This document shows positions 25,006-33,505 of a stretch of DNA of 64,000 bases, piece by piece. The DNA comes from Rossellomorea aquimaris (lineage in GTDB: Bacteria; Bacillota; Bacilli; Bacillales; Bacillaceae_B). A program made the position numbers and the translations under genes. The stretch spans positions 992,001-1,056,000 of the forward strand of contig NZ_JAIVAT010000003.1 in assembly GCF_020172085.1 (NCBI RefSeq). The letters are read 5' to 3'. The stretch's first letter is position 1; the number at the start of each line of letters is the position of its first letter. The notes beneath the pieces are model-generated. The model saw nothing but the letters and a program-made list of their open reading frames with translations. It made no database searches and was not told where the DNA came from.

Positions 25006-25785
25006 CTACATGATCCCTGAGTACTGAAGAATAAGAATCAACATTCCTAAAGCCCAAACATAATATGAAAATATTTTAAGTGAATGCTTTTTCAGAAAAT
25101 TGACCATGGTGACAATAGCGAAGTAGCCGAATATCGCTGCACTCACCGTTCCAATGGCCAGACTTGAAAGAGAGATTGCTTCCATATGTCCACCGACCAT
25201 CTCTTTTCCCTGCAGCACGATTCCCCCAAGTATGGCTGGTGTTGACAGGAGAAACGAGAAATAGGCAGCCGTTTCCCTGTCAAGTTTCCGGAACAATCCT
25301 GCAGCTATGGTTAAACCGGATCTAGATAGTGCTGGGAAGATGGCCGCAGCTTGAAAGCTTCCGATCACCAGTGCGTCTGTGTATGAAAGGTCTTCCAGTT
25401 TTTTATAGCCGTTTTTCACCCCATCAGCCCAGTACATGATGCACCCTGTAGCAAGGAATTCCCATCCGATCGTGGAACCGGTCTTAGAAATGGCGTCAAA
25501 GAAGTCCTCGAACAAAAAGCCGACAATCACAGCGGGAATGGTGCCAATGATGAGAATCCATGATAATTTGCTGAAAGGGTGTCTTATCATGAAAAGGAGT
25601 TCCTTTTGATACACTACTAGAACAGCTACCAGCGTTCCGATATGGAGCATTGTATCGAGGAAAAGCCCTGCTTCCTCCAGTCCGAACATCAACCTTCCCA
25701 GATAAAGATGTCCTGTACTTGAGATTGGAAGAAACTCTGTTAAGCCTTGAATGATTCCCAGAACGAAAGCTTCCAATTTACTCAT
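25006..25785 (-). CDS. uppP: Undecaprenyl-diphosphatase (UppP/BacA)
   Basis: A 259-residue membrane enzyme that removes one phosphate from undecaprenyl diphosphate, returning the carrier for wall synthesis; extra copies give bacitracin resistance. Motifs: IIQGLTEFLPISSTGHL near the N-terminus (Glu-rich BacA1 region) and FPALSRSGLTIAAGL (BacA2). The start at 25785 follows AAAGGTTGTGATAAAC; a longer form from 25836 would add 17 residues not typical of the family. It is coupled to DedA downstream, pairing carrier dephosphorylation with carrier flipping. Confidence 0.92.
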   Translation of the reverse strand: MSKLEAFVLGIIQGLTEFLPISSTGHLYLGRLMFGLEEAGLFLDTMLHIGTLVAVLVVYQKELLFMIRHPFSKLSWILIIGTIPAVIVGFLFEDFFDAISKTGSTIGWEFLATGCIMYWADGVKNGYKKLEDLSYTDALVIGSFQAAAIFPALSRSGLTIAAGLFRKLDRETAAYFSFLLSTPAILGGIVLQGKEMVGGHMEAISLSSLAIGTVSAAIFGYFAIVTMVNFLKKHSLKIFSYYVWALGMLILILQYSGIM

Positions 25786-25997
25786 GTTTATCACAACCTT
25801 TCTGTACGTAAAGGGACAAACTCCTTTCTTATACATATATTCCGATTGTTAGTGATTCATGAGGGATGTCCAGAAGTATCCAAAAGATTCAAGAGAAATG
25901 AGGATATTGAATGAAACTTTATTCGGGTAAGTACGTAAATATAGAGGAGGATACAATTGACGTATCTGCTAAAGAGTTTGAACAGGGAGGAATTGGC

Positions 25998-26321
25998 ATG
26001 CCGACAAAAGACGAAAGAATGATGGCAGCTCTAATTTATATCTTAAGCTTCTTCACAGTTTTCATCGGGCCTTTGGTCATCTGGCTCATTAAGAAGGACG
26101 AATCAGAATTTGTGGACTTCCACGGAAAGGAATATTTTAACTTCCTGATTTCATATGCTGTTTACGGATTGGTAAGCTCCATTCTGATGGTTGTCCTGAT
26201 CGGATTTATATTGGCGCCGCTCGTTGGGGTCCTGGCCCTTGTCTTTACCATCCTGGGTGCAGTAAAAGCCTACGAAGGAGAACACTACTATATCCCCACA
26301 GTCTTTCGCTTATTAAAATGA
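25998..26321 (+). CDS. DUF4870 membrane protein
   Basis: A 107-residue protein with three hydrophobic segments. It begins MPTKDERMMAALIYILSFF and carries WLIKKDESEFVDFHGKEYFNF, the DUF4870 (Tic20-like) hallmark. Function is unknown. GGGAGGAATTGGC precedes ATG 25998. The frame also has ATG 25911 with a weaker site, which would add 29 non-conserved residues. Confidence 0.87.
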   Translation: MPTKDERMMAALIYILSFFTVFIGPLVIWLIKKDESEFVDFHGKEYFNFLISYAVYGLVSSILMVVLIGFILAPLVGVLALVFTILGAVKAYEGEHYYIPTVFRLLK

Positions 26322-26327
26322 ACAGGC

Positions 26328-26360
26328 TGAAGAACCCATGTCGCTACATGGGTTCTTTTC
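26328..26360 (+). terminator. Terminator after the DUF4870 gene
   Basis: GAAGAACCCATGT and ACATGGGTTCTTTTC arms enclose a four-base loop. Confidence 0.88.
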
Positions 26361-26365
26361 GTTTA

Positions 26366-26383
26366 ACTCTTTACGTAAAGAGT
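26366..26383. promoter_or_regulatory. 18-bp perfect palindrome
   Basis: ACTCTTTACGTAAAGAGT is a perfect dyad lying between the DUF4870 terminator and the WYL promoter. It is not followed by a T run, so an operator is more likely than a terminator. The binding protein is unknown. Confidence 0.45.
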
Positions 26384-26489
26384 GTTGTTTCTTCCACAGA
26401 TTGTGATCTGCCATTGAGTTTGTGCCAAAGGAATGATTATAAAAATCAGAAATAATAATGAGCATTTGGATATTAAATAAGTGTGGGAG

Positions 26490-26517
26490 TTGACAAAAAA
26501 TTCTTACACTTTATAAT
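26490..26517 (+). promoter_or_regulatory. SigA promoter of the WYL regulator gene
   Basis: TTGACA (26490) and TATAAT (26512), both perfect, are 16 nt apart. AAGTGT (26479) and ACACTT (26506) form a dyad around the -35 box, a possible self-regulation site. Confidence 0.8.
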
Positions 26518-26559
26518 TTTATAAAACTATCAATGCTGAAAGGAGAACCGACTCCCAAG

Positions 26560-27555
26560 ATGAGAATCGATAATAAAGAAAGAATTTTGAAGCTGATGAG
26601 TATTTTAAGAGAAGAAACGGACGAAGTTCACGAGTTAAGCTTGGATGATATCATTCTCCGCTTTAAGCAGACGTATGGATCTGAACTGAAATTGAACAAG
26701 AATTCGTTAAAAGATGACCTAGATCACCTTATCCGGCAAGGGTTCGATGTTACGATTAATCAAGAAAAGGAAGGACTGCCCAAATTTTATAGTCATCAGT
26801 ATCGGCTGTTCGAGTTATATGAACTCAGAATGCTCATCGATGCAGTCGTCTCTGCCAAATTCATCTCTAAAAAGGAAACGATTCAGTTGACGGGAAAAAT
26901 CAAACAGTTGACGAGTCATCGGTTAGGTAAGATGTTACATAATGAAATCCAAATCGACTCTTCCATTAAGAGTGAAAGCCCCTATATTCGCCGCACCATT
27001 CATGATATCCATGAGGCCATCGCAGAACGCAGGATGATCACCTTCCAATACGGTCGCTTCGATGTGAACAAACAGTTCAACCTCAGTCACGAGGGCAGCC
27101 TTTATAAAGTGAAACCATACGCACTTGCTTGGGCAAATGATTTTTATTACCTTATAGCTTATTATTTTGAAGCAGAGGAAATCCGTCACTACCGGGTGGA
27201 TCGGCTCCGGAATGTTGAAGCACTCTCTGAAACCTTTTCATATGAAGCCTTTGATGTATCGAGGTATGTTCAGTCCACTTTTCACATGTTTGCAGGGGAC
27301 GAGGAGTGGATCAGGATCAAGTTTCACAACTCCCTCATCAACGTGATCATTGATAAATTTGGGAAGGACGTTCGTATTCAAAGGGAAGGAGAGGGTCATT
27401 TTATATTATCAACCAAAGCCCGGGTAAGCATTGGTCTCGTAAACTGGATCCTCTCGTTTGGCAGTCAGGCGAAAGTGGTATCTCCGTCCTCACTCGTACA
27501 GACCGTCAAAACGGAAGTGAATAAACTCCATTCCTTATACAATGGAAAAAATTAA
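26560..27555 (+). CDS. WYL-domain transcriptional regulator
   Basis: A 331-residue regulator: N-terminal winged helix (about 1-70, with KNSLKDDLDHLIRQGFDV), a linker helix region, a WYL domain (about 140-230, including ITFQYGRF, YKVKPYALAWANDFYYLIAYY and IRHYRVDRLRNVE), and a C-terminal WCX extension. WYL domains sense ligands or nucleic acids and often control stress or defence genes. Start choice: the promoter -10 at 26512 would leave almost no leader for ATG 26533, and GAAAGGAG lies between the two, so ATG 26560 is favoured despite long spacing. No defence gene is adjacent. Confidence 0.85.
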   Translation: MRIDNKERILKLMSILREETDEVHELSLDDIILRFKQTYGSELKLNKNSLKDDLDHLIRQGFDVTINQEKEGLPKFYSHQYRLFELYELRMLIDAVVSAKFISKKETIQLTGKIKQLTSHRLGKMLHNEIQIDSSIKSESPYIRRTIHDIHEAIAERRMITFQYGRFDVNKQFNLSHEGSLYKVKPYALAWANDFYYLIAYYFEAEEIRHYRVDRLRNVEALSETFSYEAFDVSRYVQSTFHMFAGDEEWIRIKFHNSLINVIIDKFGKDVRIQREGEGHFILSTKARVSIGLVNWILSFGSQAKVVSPSSLVQTVKTEVNKLHSLYNGKN

Positions 27556-27557
27556 GG

Positions 27558-27591
27558 ACTGGTCCCCGAATGGTTGGGGATCAGTTTTTTT
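27558..27591 (+). terminator. Terminator after the WYL gene
   Basis: ACTGGTCCCC and GGGGATCAGT arms are followed by a T run. Confidence 0.85.
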
Positions 27592-27668
27592 AAAAAAGCA
27601 ATAAAATAAATGAACGATTCTCTTCTTCCTGCGTCTAATCAATGATAATCAAAAGGAGGAAGAGAAAC

Positions 27669-27884
27669 ATGAGCGAATTACAACAAGCATTGCAATCTGT
27701 CAATTGGGGACTATTAGCTCCCGTCATCATCATACAATTCATTCTTATAGTGGTGGCAGTGGTGGATCTGATCCGCATCAAGTCAACCAAAGGACCAAAA
27801 TGGCTTTGGTTATTAATCATCCTGTTCATCAATATTATCGGTCCGGTCATCTATTTTGTATTTGGAAGAGGGCAAAATCGATGA
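27669..27884 (+). CDS. YxlE-like PLDc_N membrane protein
   Basis: A 71-residue protein with two membrane helices and the PLDc_N signature (VAVVDLIRIK, then WLLIILFINIIGPVIYFVFGR). B. subtilis YxlE has this form and is encoded with YxlFG in the sigY operon. Here the gene likewise precedes an ABC ATPase and a permease, with ATGA coupling to the first. ATG 27669 follows AAAAGGAGGAAGAGAAAC. Confidence 0.85.
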   Translation: MSELQQALQSVNWGLLAPVIIIQFILIVVAVVDLIRIKSTKGPKWLWLLIILFINIIGPVIYFVFGRGQNR

Positions 27885-28780
27885 TCGTCCTGGAAGTGGC
27901 TTATCTCGAGAAGAGATACAGGAATTATGCGGTTAAAAACATTTCCTTCGGGTTGAAAGAAGGGGCTTGTACAGCTCTGTTAGGTCCAAATGGAGCAGGG
28001 AAAACGACGACCTTAAATATGCTTGCTGGATTGTTAAGACCAACAGGCGGTAGCATTCGAACAACTTCATCTTCTGACGATATACGTGAAATAATCGGGT
28101 ATCTTCCCCAATATCCAGCGTTTTTTGAGTGGATGACGGGAAACGAATTCCTGGTATTCTCCGGTGAAATTTCAGGATTGTCAAAAGGTGACTCACGGCA
28201 GCGAGCAGATGAACTTATTTCAATGGTAGGCTTACAGGAAGGGAAGGATCGGAGGGTAGGTCACTATTCAGGTGGGATGAAGCAGCGTCTCGGTATTGCT
28301 CAAGCCCTTATTCATAAGCCTAAGCTCCTCATCCTTGATGAGCCTGTTTCGGCATTGGATCCTTTCGGCAGAAGGGAAGTATTGGAATTATTAAAAACGT
28401 TAAAAAAAGAAACGACGATCTTGTTTTCAACCCATATATTAAACGACGCTGAACAAATATGTGATGAAGTGCTATTCTTGCATAAAGGTGAACTGATAGA
28501 AGACGGCCCGATCGAGGAAGTGAAGGCAAGACACCACAGGCTGAAGATGAAATTGCATTTCAATGAAGACAGCAAGAAGTTTGTTCATTTTCTAAAGGTG
28601 AAAGACTGGATGCACAACATCGTTTCGGATGGAAATCAGATTTCCTTTAATGTAACGGATCTGGAACGGGACCGGTCCAGGATCTTTTCCATGATCTCTG
28701 AAAATGGATGGGGAGTGACCAAATTTGAGACCAGTGAACAAAGTCTTGAAGAAGTCTTCATGGAGGTAATGAATAGATGA
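27881..28780 (+). CDS. ABC transporter ATP-binding protein (YxlF-like)
   Basis: A 299-residue ATPase with Walker A GPNGAGKTT (near residue 37), Q-loop LPQYPAFFEW, signature YSGGMKQRLG, Walker B LLILDEP and H-loop STHI. The C-terminal 80 residues form the extension typical of this export group. With the permease it should form a heterodimer-type exporter. Start overlaps the upstream stop (27881-27884) and its stop overlaps the permease start, so all three are translated together. Confidence 0.93.
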   Translation: MIVLEVAYLEKRYRNYAVKNISFGLKEGACTALLGPNGAGKTTTLNMLAGLLRPTGGSIRTTSSSDDIREIIGYLPQYPAFFEWMTGNEFLVFSGEISGLSKGDSRQRADELISMVGLQEGKDRRVGHYSGGMKQRLGIAQALIHKPKLLILDEPVSALDPFGRREVLELLKTLKKETTILFSTHILNDAEQICDEVLFLHKGELIEDGPIEEVKARHHRLKMKLHFNEDSKKFVHFLKVKDWMHNIVSDGNQISFNVTDLERDRSRIFSMISENGWGVTKFETSEQSLEEVFMEVMNR

Positions 28781-29553
28781 AAATCGGCTTGGTTTTATTC
28801 AGGAAAGAAATATTGGAACTGATACGTAATTACAAGGTGATCTGGATACCGGCCGTGTTCATCTTATTCGGGTTGACGGAACCGTTAACAGCCTATTACA
28901 TGCCGGAGATTTTACAATCGGTGGGGGATCTTCCAGAAGGTACAGTCATATCCATCCCTACACCGTCATCAGGTGAAGTATTCTTATCGATCATAAGTCA
29001 ATTCAGCACATTTGGTGTTCTGGTCATCGTGTTAGGGTTCATGGGGACGGTGGCTGGAGAAAGAAAAAGTGGTAATGCGGTATTGGTTCTTGTGAAACCC
29101 GTGTCATACACATCCTATATTTATTCCAAGTGGGCAGCCGCACTTGTTCTGGTGTGGTTTTCCTACAGCCTTGGGATGCTATCCGGTTACTATTACATCC
29201 ATCTATTATTTGATGGAATCAACGTCGGTCTATTCTTCAAGGGGTTTATCGTTTACGGATTATGGCTGACTTTTATCTTGACATTGGTGATTTTTTTCAG
29301 CAGCTTATCACAATCGCCGGGTCTTACGGCATTTTATACAATCGGATCGACCATGTTGATTACCTTCCTATCAGGGTATATGACCAAAACGTTAAAATGG
29401 TCGCCTGGACAGCTGGTCCATTATATTCATGAACTGATCCTGCAATCTCAATGGGATGAAGCTCTTACAGAAACCATCATCCTGACCATGATATTATCCT
29501 TGATCATCCTACTCATCACCCCGACCCTCTTTAAGAAAAAAGAACTGAGCTGA
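28777..29553 (+). CDS. ABC transporter permease (YxlG-like)
   Basis: A 258-residue ABC-2 type permease with about six membrane segments. A large outward loop lies between helices 1 and 2 (residues about 38-75), then LVKPVSYTSYIYSKW, the coupling-helix region seen in this group. Substrate is unknown; in B. subtilis the YxlFG pair has been connected to SigY control. No sigY-like sigma factor is present here. A terminator follows. Confidence 0.88.
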   Translation: MKIGLVLFRKEILELIRNYKVIWIPAVFILFGLTEPLTAYYMPEILQSVGDLPEGTVISIPTPSSGEVFLSIISQFSTFGVLVIVLGFMGTVAGERKSGNAVLVLVKPVSYTSYIYSKWAAALVLVWFSYSLGMLSGYYYIHLLFDGINVGLFFKGFIVYGLWLTFILTLVIFFSSLSQSPGLTAFYTIGSTMLITFLSGYMTKTLKWSPGQLVHYIHELILQSQWDEALTETIILTMILSLIILLITPTLFKKKELS

Positions 29554-29579
29554 CGCGATGCCGTCAGCTCGTATTTTTT
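29547..29579 (+). terminator. Terminator after the YxlEFG-like set
   Basis: GAGCTGACG and CGTCAGCTC arms are followed by GTATTTTTT. Confidence 0.85.
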
Positions 29580-29659
29580 AGAGGGACGGACCTCATGCAT
29601 AATCGGAAAAGGAATTCATTGTTTTATGTCGAATGGTGATAGAGGAAGGAGGAAGACCA

Positions 29660-30538
29660 ATGATTGTCCCCTGTTTAACACATAAGGTTCACAAATTAAT
29701 CAAACAAGCACACGAGCTTGCTGAAAGAAATCAACACACGTACATCCAAAGTATTGACCTATTCTTGGGAGCTGCTCTCGTAAAAGAAGGGACTTTAAGG
29801 GAAATGCATGATCTTCTAGAACCGTATTCGGAGCAGTTAGAAAGATTATTGAAAACACTCTCCCCTGAACCATCCTCCGGCATTGTGATTGACTCACATT
29901 CTATGCCCGTCTCATTAAATACTCTCAATATATGGAATGTTTCGGTTAACATCATGAAGAGATACAACCAAACTTATCTAAATGAAGGGCATATAATAAA
30001 GGCATTTTTCTCACTTCTATCAGAACAGCCGCAGTTGGAGCAGGGGCTTCAGATTGTCCCTCAGGAAAGCATTATCCAATCTGTTACCGTAGCCAGGAAT
30101 TTGTCCGTTCATCTATTGACTCGAGATTGGTCCTTGAGAAAAGCTGACCAGGTTAAAATAAGTTCTGTTCAAGCATATGAGAAAGAGCACTTCCTATCCT
30201 GGTCGGGAAGTCATTTCGGAGAGGTTTGGTCTGATACTCTACGGAATGCCTTTCAATCCAATAATCCTCTCATTCCTATCTATAAGGCAGAGGTAGAAGG
30301 GAGACTCATTGGTTTTGCTGCTTATGATGTATTCATGGACAAAAAGGGAGTATTCGGTCCGATGGGGGTACTGCCGGATTTCCGACATGATGGAGTGGGA
30401 AGGCGTCTCCTTTATGCTGCGTTAGAAAGCATGAAAGAAAAGGGATATATGTATGCAATGTTAATAGAAGCTGGCCCCATTGAATTCTATGAAAAGACGT
30501 GCAACGCTAAGTTGATTCCTATGGAGGAAGGTAAATGA
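29660..30538 (+). CDS. Clp_N-like domain fused to GNAT acetyltransferase
   Basis: A 292-residue two-domain protein. Residues about 5-130 hold two Clp N-terminal-like repeats (KQAHELAERNQHTYIQSIDL, then a second from LNIWNVSVNIMKRYNQTYL), as in the substrate or adaptor-binding domain of ClpC. Residues about 165-292 form a GNAT domain with PIYKAEVEGRLIGFAAYDV and VLPDFRHDGVGRRLLYAAL as acetyl-CoA loop. The fusion suggests recruitment to a client or adaptor protein, an inference. ATG 29660 follows GGAAGGAGGAAGACCA. The stop overlaps the Nudix start (ATGA). Confidence 0.8.
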   Translation: MIVPCLTHKVHKLIKQAHELAERNQHTYIQSIDLFLGAALVKEGTLREMHDLLEPYSEQLERLLKTLSPEPSSGIVIDSHSMPVSLNTLNIWNVSVNIMKRYNQTYLNEGHIIKAFFSLLSEQPQLEQGLQIVPQESIIQSVTVARNLSVHLLTRDWSLRKADQVKISSVQAYEKEHFLSWSGSHFGEVWSDTLRNAFQSNNPLIPIYKAEVEGRLIGFAAYDVFMDKKGVFGPMGVLPDFRHDGVGRRLLYAALESMKEKGYMYAMLIEAGPIEFYEKTCNAKLIPMEEGK

Positions 30539-30933
30539 GACATCGTGTAGGGATCATACTGATCGAAGATGACCACTTGGCAGTCATCAAAAGAAATAGG
30601 GATGATGAAGTTTATTACGTGATTCCCGGAGGAGGTATGGGGATGGGTGAAACCGAAATCGAAACGGCAATCCGGGAAGCTGAGGAAGAATTGGGAATCA
30701 TCGTTTCTGGGCTGAAACACGCGTTGTCCTTCAAGCATAATCATACACAATCGTATTATTTTGTGGGAGAATATAGTGGTTTATTCGGTTCAGGAAAAGG
30801 GGAAGAATACGATGCTGGAAGGGGAAGAGGAAGTTATTTTCCCTGCTGGGTATCCCTAGATGAACTCTCTGGAATCAACCTTTATCCTCAAGAAGTAAAG
30901 CAGTATTTATTACAGCCAAAGGCGGGTGAATAA
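30535..30933 (+). CDS. Nudix hydrolase
   Basis: A 132-residue hydrolase with a complete Nudix box, starting GGGMGMGETEIETAIREAEE and ending ELGI, which carries the Mg-binding REAEEE. It cleaves a nucleoside diphosphate linked to some group; the substrate cannot be told from sequence. It overlaps the Clp_N-GNAT gene by 4 bp and is followed after 3 nt by the patatin gene. Confidence 0.92.
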   Translation: MRHRVGIILIEDDHLAVIKRNRDDEVYYVIPGGGMGMGETEIETAIREAEEELGIIVSGLKHALSFKHNHTQSYYFVGEYSGLFGSGKGEEYDAGRGRGSYFPCWVSLDELSGINLYPQEVKQYLLQPKAGE

Positions 30934-30936
30934 GAA

Positions 30937-31812
30937 ATGATGATAAACGAAACTGGACTTGTTCTTGAAGGCGGTGGAATGAGGGGGATCTATACGGCTG
31001 GTGCGTTGGAATTTTTCTTGGAAAATGGGATAGAATTCCCCTATGTCATCGGTGTCTCTGCAGGAGCATGTAATGCTGCCTCCTATTTATCAAAGCAAAA
31101 TGGCCGCAACAAAAAAGTGAATGTCGATTTCATCCGCGATCCTAAATATTTATCATGGAGGAATTACTGGAAGACGGGCGAATTATTTGGAATGGACTAT
31201 GTCTTTGATGAGATTCCAAATAAACTTGTTCCCTTCGATTACAACGCCTTCCACTCAAATGGAGCAGAATTCGTAATCGGTACAACGGACTGCCAAACAG
31301 GAAAACCAACCTACTTTTCAAGAAAAGAATATGGAGAAGAGCTTCTTACCATTATTCGCGCATCAAGTTCCCTCCCCTTTGTTGCTCCGGTCGTTGAATT
31401 CGCATCTCATCATCTCTTAGATGGAGGGATAAGCGACCCTGTCCCCATTGGAAAAGCAGAGGAAGACGGGTTCAAGAAGAATGTCGTTATTTTGACCAGA
31501 AATAGAGGATATTACAAAAAGCCTTCAAGATTTTCGTTCTTGATCAGAAGGAAGTACCCTCAATATCCCGAATTGCACAAAACGTTAATGAACCGGTATA
31601 TGCGATATAATCAAACAATAAAAGATATAGAAATAAAAGAAAAAAGGGGAGAAGTATTAGTCATCCAGCCTCAGCACCCCCTTAAAGTAAGCAGGATTGA
31701 AAAAAATCCACAGAAGCTGGACGAGTTGTACTGGCAGGGCTATCATGATGCAGAATCAAAATTGAAACAGATAGTCGGTTGGAACCGGTCAGGTGAACTT
31801 ATTCCCACGTAA
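30937..31812 (+). CDS. Patatin-like phospholipase
   Basis: A 291-residue alpha/beta hydrolase of the patatin family. Oxyanion loop GGGMRGIYTAG, nucleophile elbow GVSAG (GxSxG) and the catalytic Asp in DGGISDPVPI are all present. The C-terminal 90 residues are basic and helical, as in the YchK/YqhO-type bacterial group. It likely hydrolyses lipid esters in the cytosol. It completes the GNAT-Nudix-patatin operon, closed by a terminator at 31819. Confidence 0.92.
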   Translation: MMINETGLVLEGGGMRGIYTAGALEFFLENGIEFPYVIGVSAGACNAASYLSKQNGRNKKVNVDFIRDPKYLSWRNYWKTGELFGMDYVFDEIPNKLVPFDYNAFHSNGAEFVIGTTDCQTGKPTYFSRKEYGEELLTIIRASSSLPFVAPVVEFASHHLLDGGISDPVPIGKAEEDGFKKNVVILTRNRGYYKKPSRFSFLIRRKYPQYPELHKTLMNRYMRYNQTIKDIEIKEKRGEVLVIQPQHPLKVSRIEKNPQKLDELYWQGYHDAESKLKQIVGWNRSGELIPT

Positions 31813-31818
31813 AGAGAA

Positions 31819-31878
31819 GGCGAAGGGTTGACGGAACGACTCATCCAGTATGAGTGTCCCGTTATTCCTTCGCCTTTT
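31819..31878 (+). terminator. Terminator after the patatin gene
   Basis: GGCGAAGG and CCTTCGCC bound a branched hairpin (inner ACTCAT/ATGAGT) and are followed by TTTT. Confidence 0.8.
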
Positions 31879-31950
31879 CCTTGATTATGGTCTCTTTTCC
31901 GGATTTAGTACATACATATGATAGAGATTCCTTGAAAGGACGAGCATTTC

Positions 31951-32646
31951 ATGAACCTCTATCATATATACAAAAATGAACAATATACGTTCCTTTTCCG
32001 AAGTGTCATGTATTTCCTCATTGGGGTAGGGATGCTGATTGTGATTCAACAATTGTATTATTTTCCTCTGCTGATCTTCATCCCTGCGTTCTCTAATCTT
32101 TACCTCAGCTACAGTCTGAAGAAGGAATTAAAAAAGGCAAAACGACTATTTTATGAAAAGCTGCCCGTTTCAGAACATGCATATGTAGGCGTCCATACAA
32201 AAGAAGGGTCTTATTACTTGAAAACCAACGGATGGTCCGACTATTTCATTCAACGCACATCGATGATCAATAATCCTAAGCAATACCTGTTTCACAGAAG
32301 GGATAAACGGCCGCTACCTTTCTCAAAATGGAGCAGGATCTTAAAAGTGGAGCATCCCAAATCAATGATGATGTTTCATTTGAAATACCAGAGTTCGACC
32401 GCTATCGAATGGCAGAGTGAGGAGGGAGACACCATCCTCATCTACAAAGGTAATAAGAGGTGGATCTTAAATTATAAGGAGAAGAATTACCTGTCTCTAC
32501 AAAAGGGGTACCTTCCTCAAAGTGTTCAACGGTTGTTCGACTCCCATCACAGTTACGTTTCATTTTATGAAACGTACAATGAGGAATTCGATTGGCTCTT
32601 GATATTTCTATGGTACGTAGATAGTGACTACTTTCTCACTTCCTGA
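31951..32646 (+). CDS. Hypothetical membrane protein, 231 aa
   Basis: Two N-terminal membrane helices (about residues 17-55) precede a basic cytosolic part rich in aromatic and Lys residues (for example KNEQYTFLFR, LKTNGWSDYFIQRTS, RWILNYKEKNYLSLQKG). The fold after residue 70 appears mostly beta. I recognise no family and no catalytic motif. ATG 31951 is preceded by AAAGGACGAGCATTTC. It stands alone between terminators. Confidence 0.7.
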   Translation: MNLYHIYKNEQYTFLFRSVMYFLIGVGMLIVIQQLYYFPLLIFIPAFSNLYLSYSLKKELKKAKRLFYEKLPVSEHAYVGVHTKEGSYYLKTNGWSDYFIQRTSMINNPKQYLFHRRDKRPLPFSKWSRILKVEHPKSMMMFHLKYQSSTAIEWQSEEGDTILIYKGNKRWILNYKEKNYLSLQKGYLPQSVQRLFDSHHSYVSFYETYNEEFDWLLIFLWYVDSDYFLTS

Positions 32647-32702
32647 CTCATTCATAAGATGGATTTTGGGCATCCTAAAAGGGAAGTTATGGAGGTGGTA
32701 AG

Positions 32703-33023
32703 GTGAATGCTGACTACAAATCATGCTTATCGGCTTTAGAGCGGTGCAAGGAAGCATGCAATGTGTGCTATCATGCATGCCTAAAGGAAGAAAAACCGAT
32801 GATGATGTGTATAGAACTCGATAGGGAGTGTGCAGAAATCTGCTCCTATGCCATTAATGCCATGGAGCGAAGCAGTAAGTTTGTTCATCAAATCCTCACC
32901 CTTTGTGTGCACATTTGTGAGATGTGTGGAACAGAATGCCATGCACATGACCAGCAGCATTGTAAAGATTGTGCCAAAGCGTGTTTTACATGTGCGGAGG
33001 AATGCAGATTGTTATTAACATAA
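32703..33023 (+). CDS. Four-helix copper-storage-type Cys-rich protein (DUF326, YhjQ-like)
   Basis: A 106-residue protein with 17 Cys, arranged as CxxxC and CxxC steps along four helices (for example ERCKEACNVCYHAC, CVHICEMCGTEC, CKDCAKACFTCAEEC). This is the DUF326/Csp family, in which cytosolic tetramers store many Cu(I) ions inside a helix bundle. No export signal is visible, so it is the cytosolic type. The GTG start 32703 follows GGAGGTGGTAAG. No copper exporter or CsoR gene is adjacent. Confidence 0.9.
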   Translation: MNADYKSCLSALERCKEACNVCYHACLKEEKPMMMCIELDRECAEICSYAINAMERSSKFVHQILTLCVHICEMCGTECHAHDQQHCKDCAKACFTCAEECRLLLT

Positions 33024-33028
33024 AGAAC

Positions 33029-33063
33029 GGAGGATGCCTCATATTCAGGTAGAGGCTTCCTCC
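33029..33063 (+). terminator. Terminator after the copper-storage gene
   Basis: GGAGGATGCCTC and GAGGCTTCCTCC arms; the T tract is short. Confidence 0.65.
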
Positions 33064-33189
33064 ATTTAGTATGGATTCTAATAAAAACCCTAGTACCGTC
33101 AGGGTGATTTTTTACAAAATTAAAATATTTGATCTTCATACATGATTTCATCACTGAAACTATGATAGAATAATGATAATCGAATAGGT

Positions 33190-33331
33190 TTCCTTCGGGG
33201 CAGGGTGAAATTCCCTACCGGCGGTGATGAGCAATTGCTCTCAGTCCGTGACCCGGCTAATGGTTATTAGACGGTGGATTTGGTGAAATTCCAAAGCCGA
33301 CAGTGAAAGTCTGGATGGGAGAAGGAACGGC
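33190..33331 (+). promoter_or_regulatory. FMN riboswitch (RFN element)
   Basis: The conserved RFN blocks are present in order: TTCGGGGCAGGGTGAAATTC, CCGGCGGTGATGAGC, CAGTCCGTGACCCG, GGTGGATTTGGTGAAATTCC, and AGCCGACAGTGAAAGTCTGG with GATGGGAGAAGGA. FMN binding is expected to cause early termination at 33432-33468, reducing riboflavin gene expression. The rib operon follows directly. Confidence 0.97.
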
Positions 33332-33431
33332 AGTATTCAATTGATGAAGTGAGTAAATCCATGTATTTATCATGGATGATTTTTCCTTTTAATTTCATCG
33401 AGTGGATGCTTTATTCAGTCATGCCAACTTC

Positions 33432-33468
33432 CCCCAAGTAGAAACGTTACTTGGGGTTTATTTATTTT
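33432..33468 (+). terminator. FMN riboswitch-controlled terminator
   Basis: CCCCAAGTA and TACTTGGGG arms are followed by a T-rich tract, between the aptamer and ribD. Confidence 0.85.
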
Positions 33469-33505
33469 AGGATATTAATTCACAAATAGAATGGAGGTCA
33501 TTCAA

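Noticed and set aside
29660-31812. Anti-phage defence operon built on patatin and Nudix effectors
   Set aside because: No sensor, nucleotide cyclase or other defence signature lies nearby, and the flanks are housekeeping genes.
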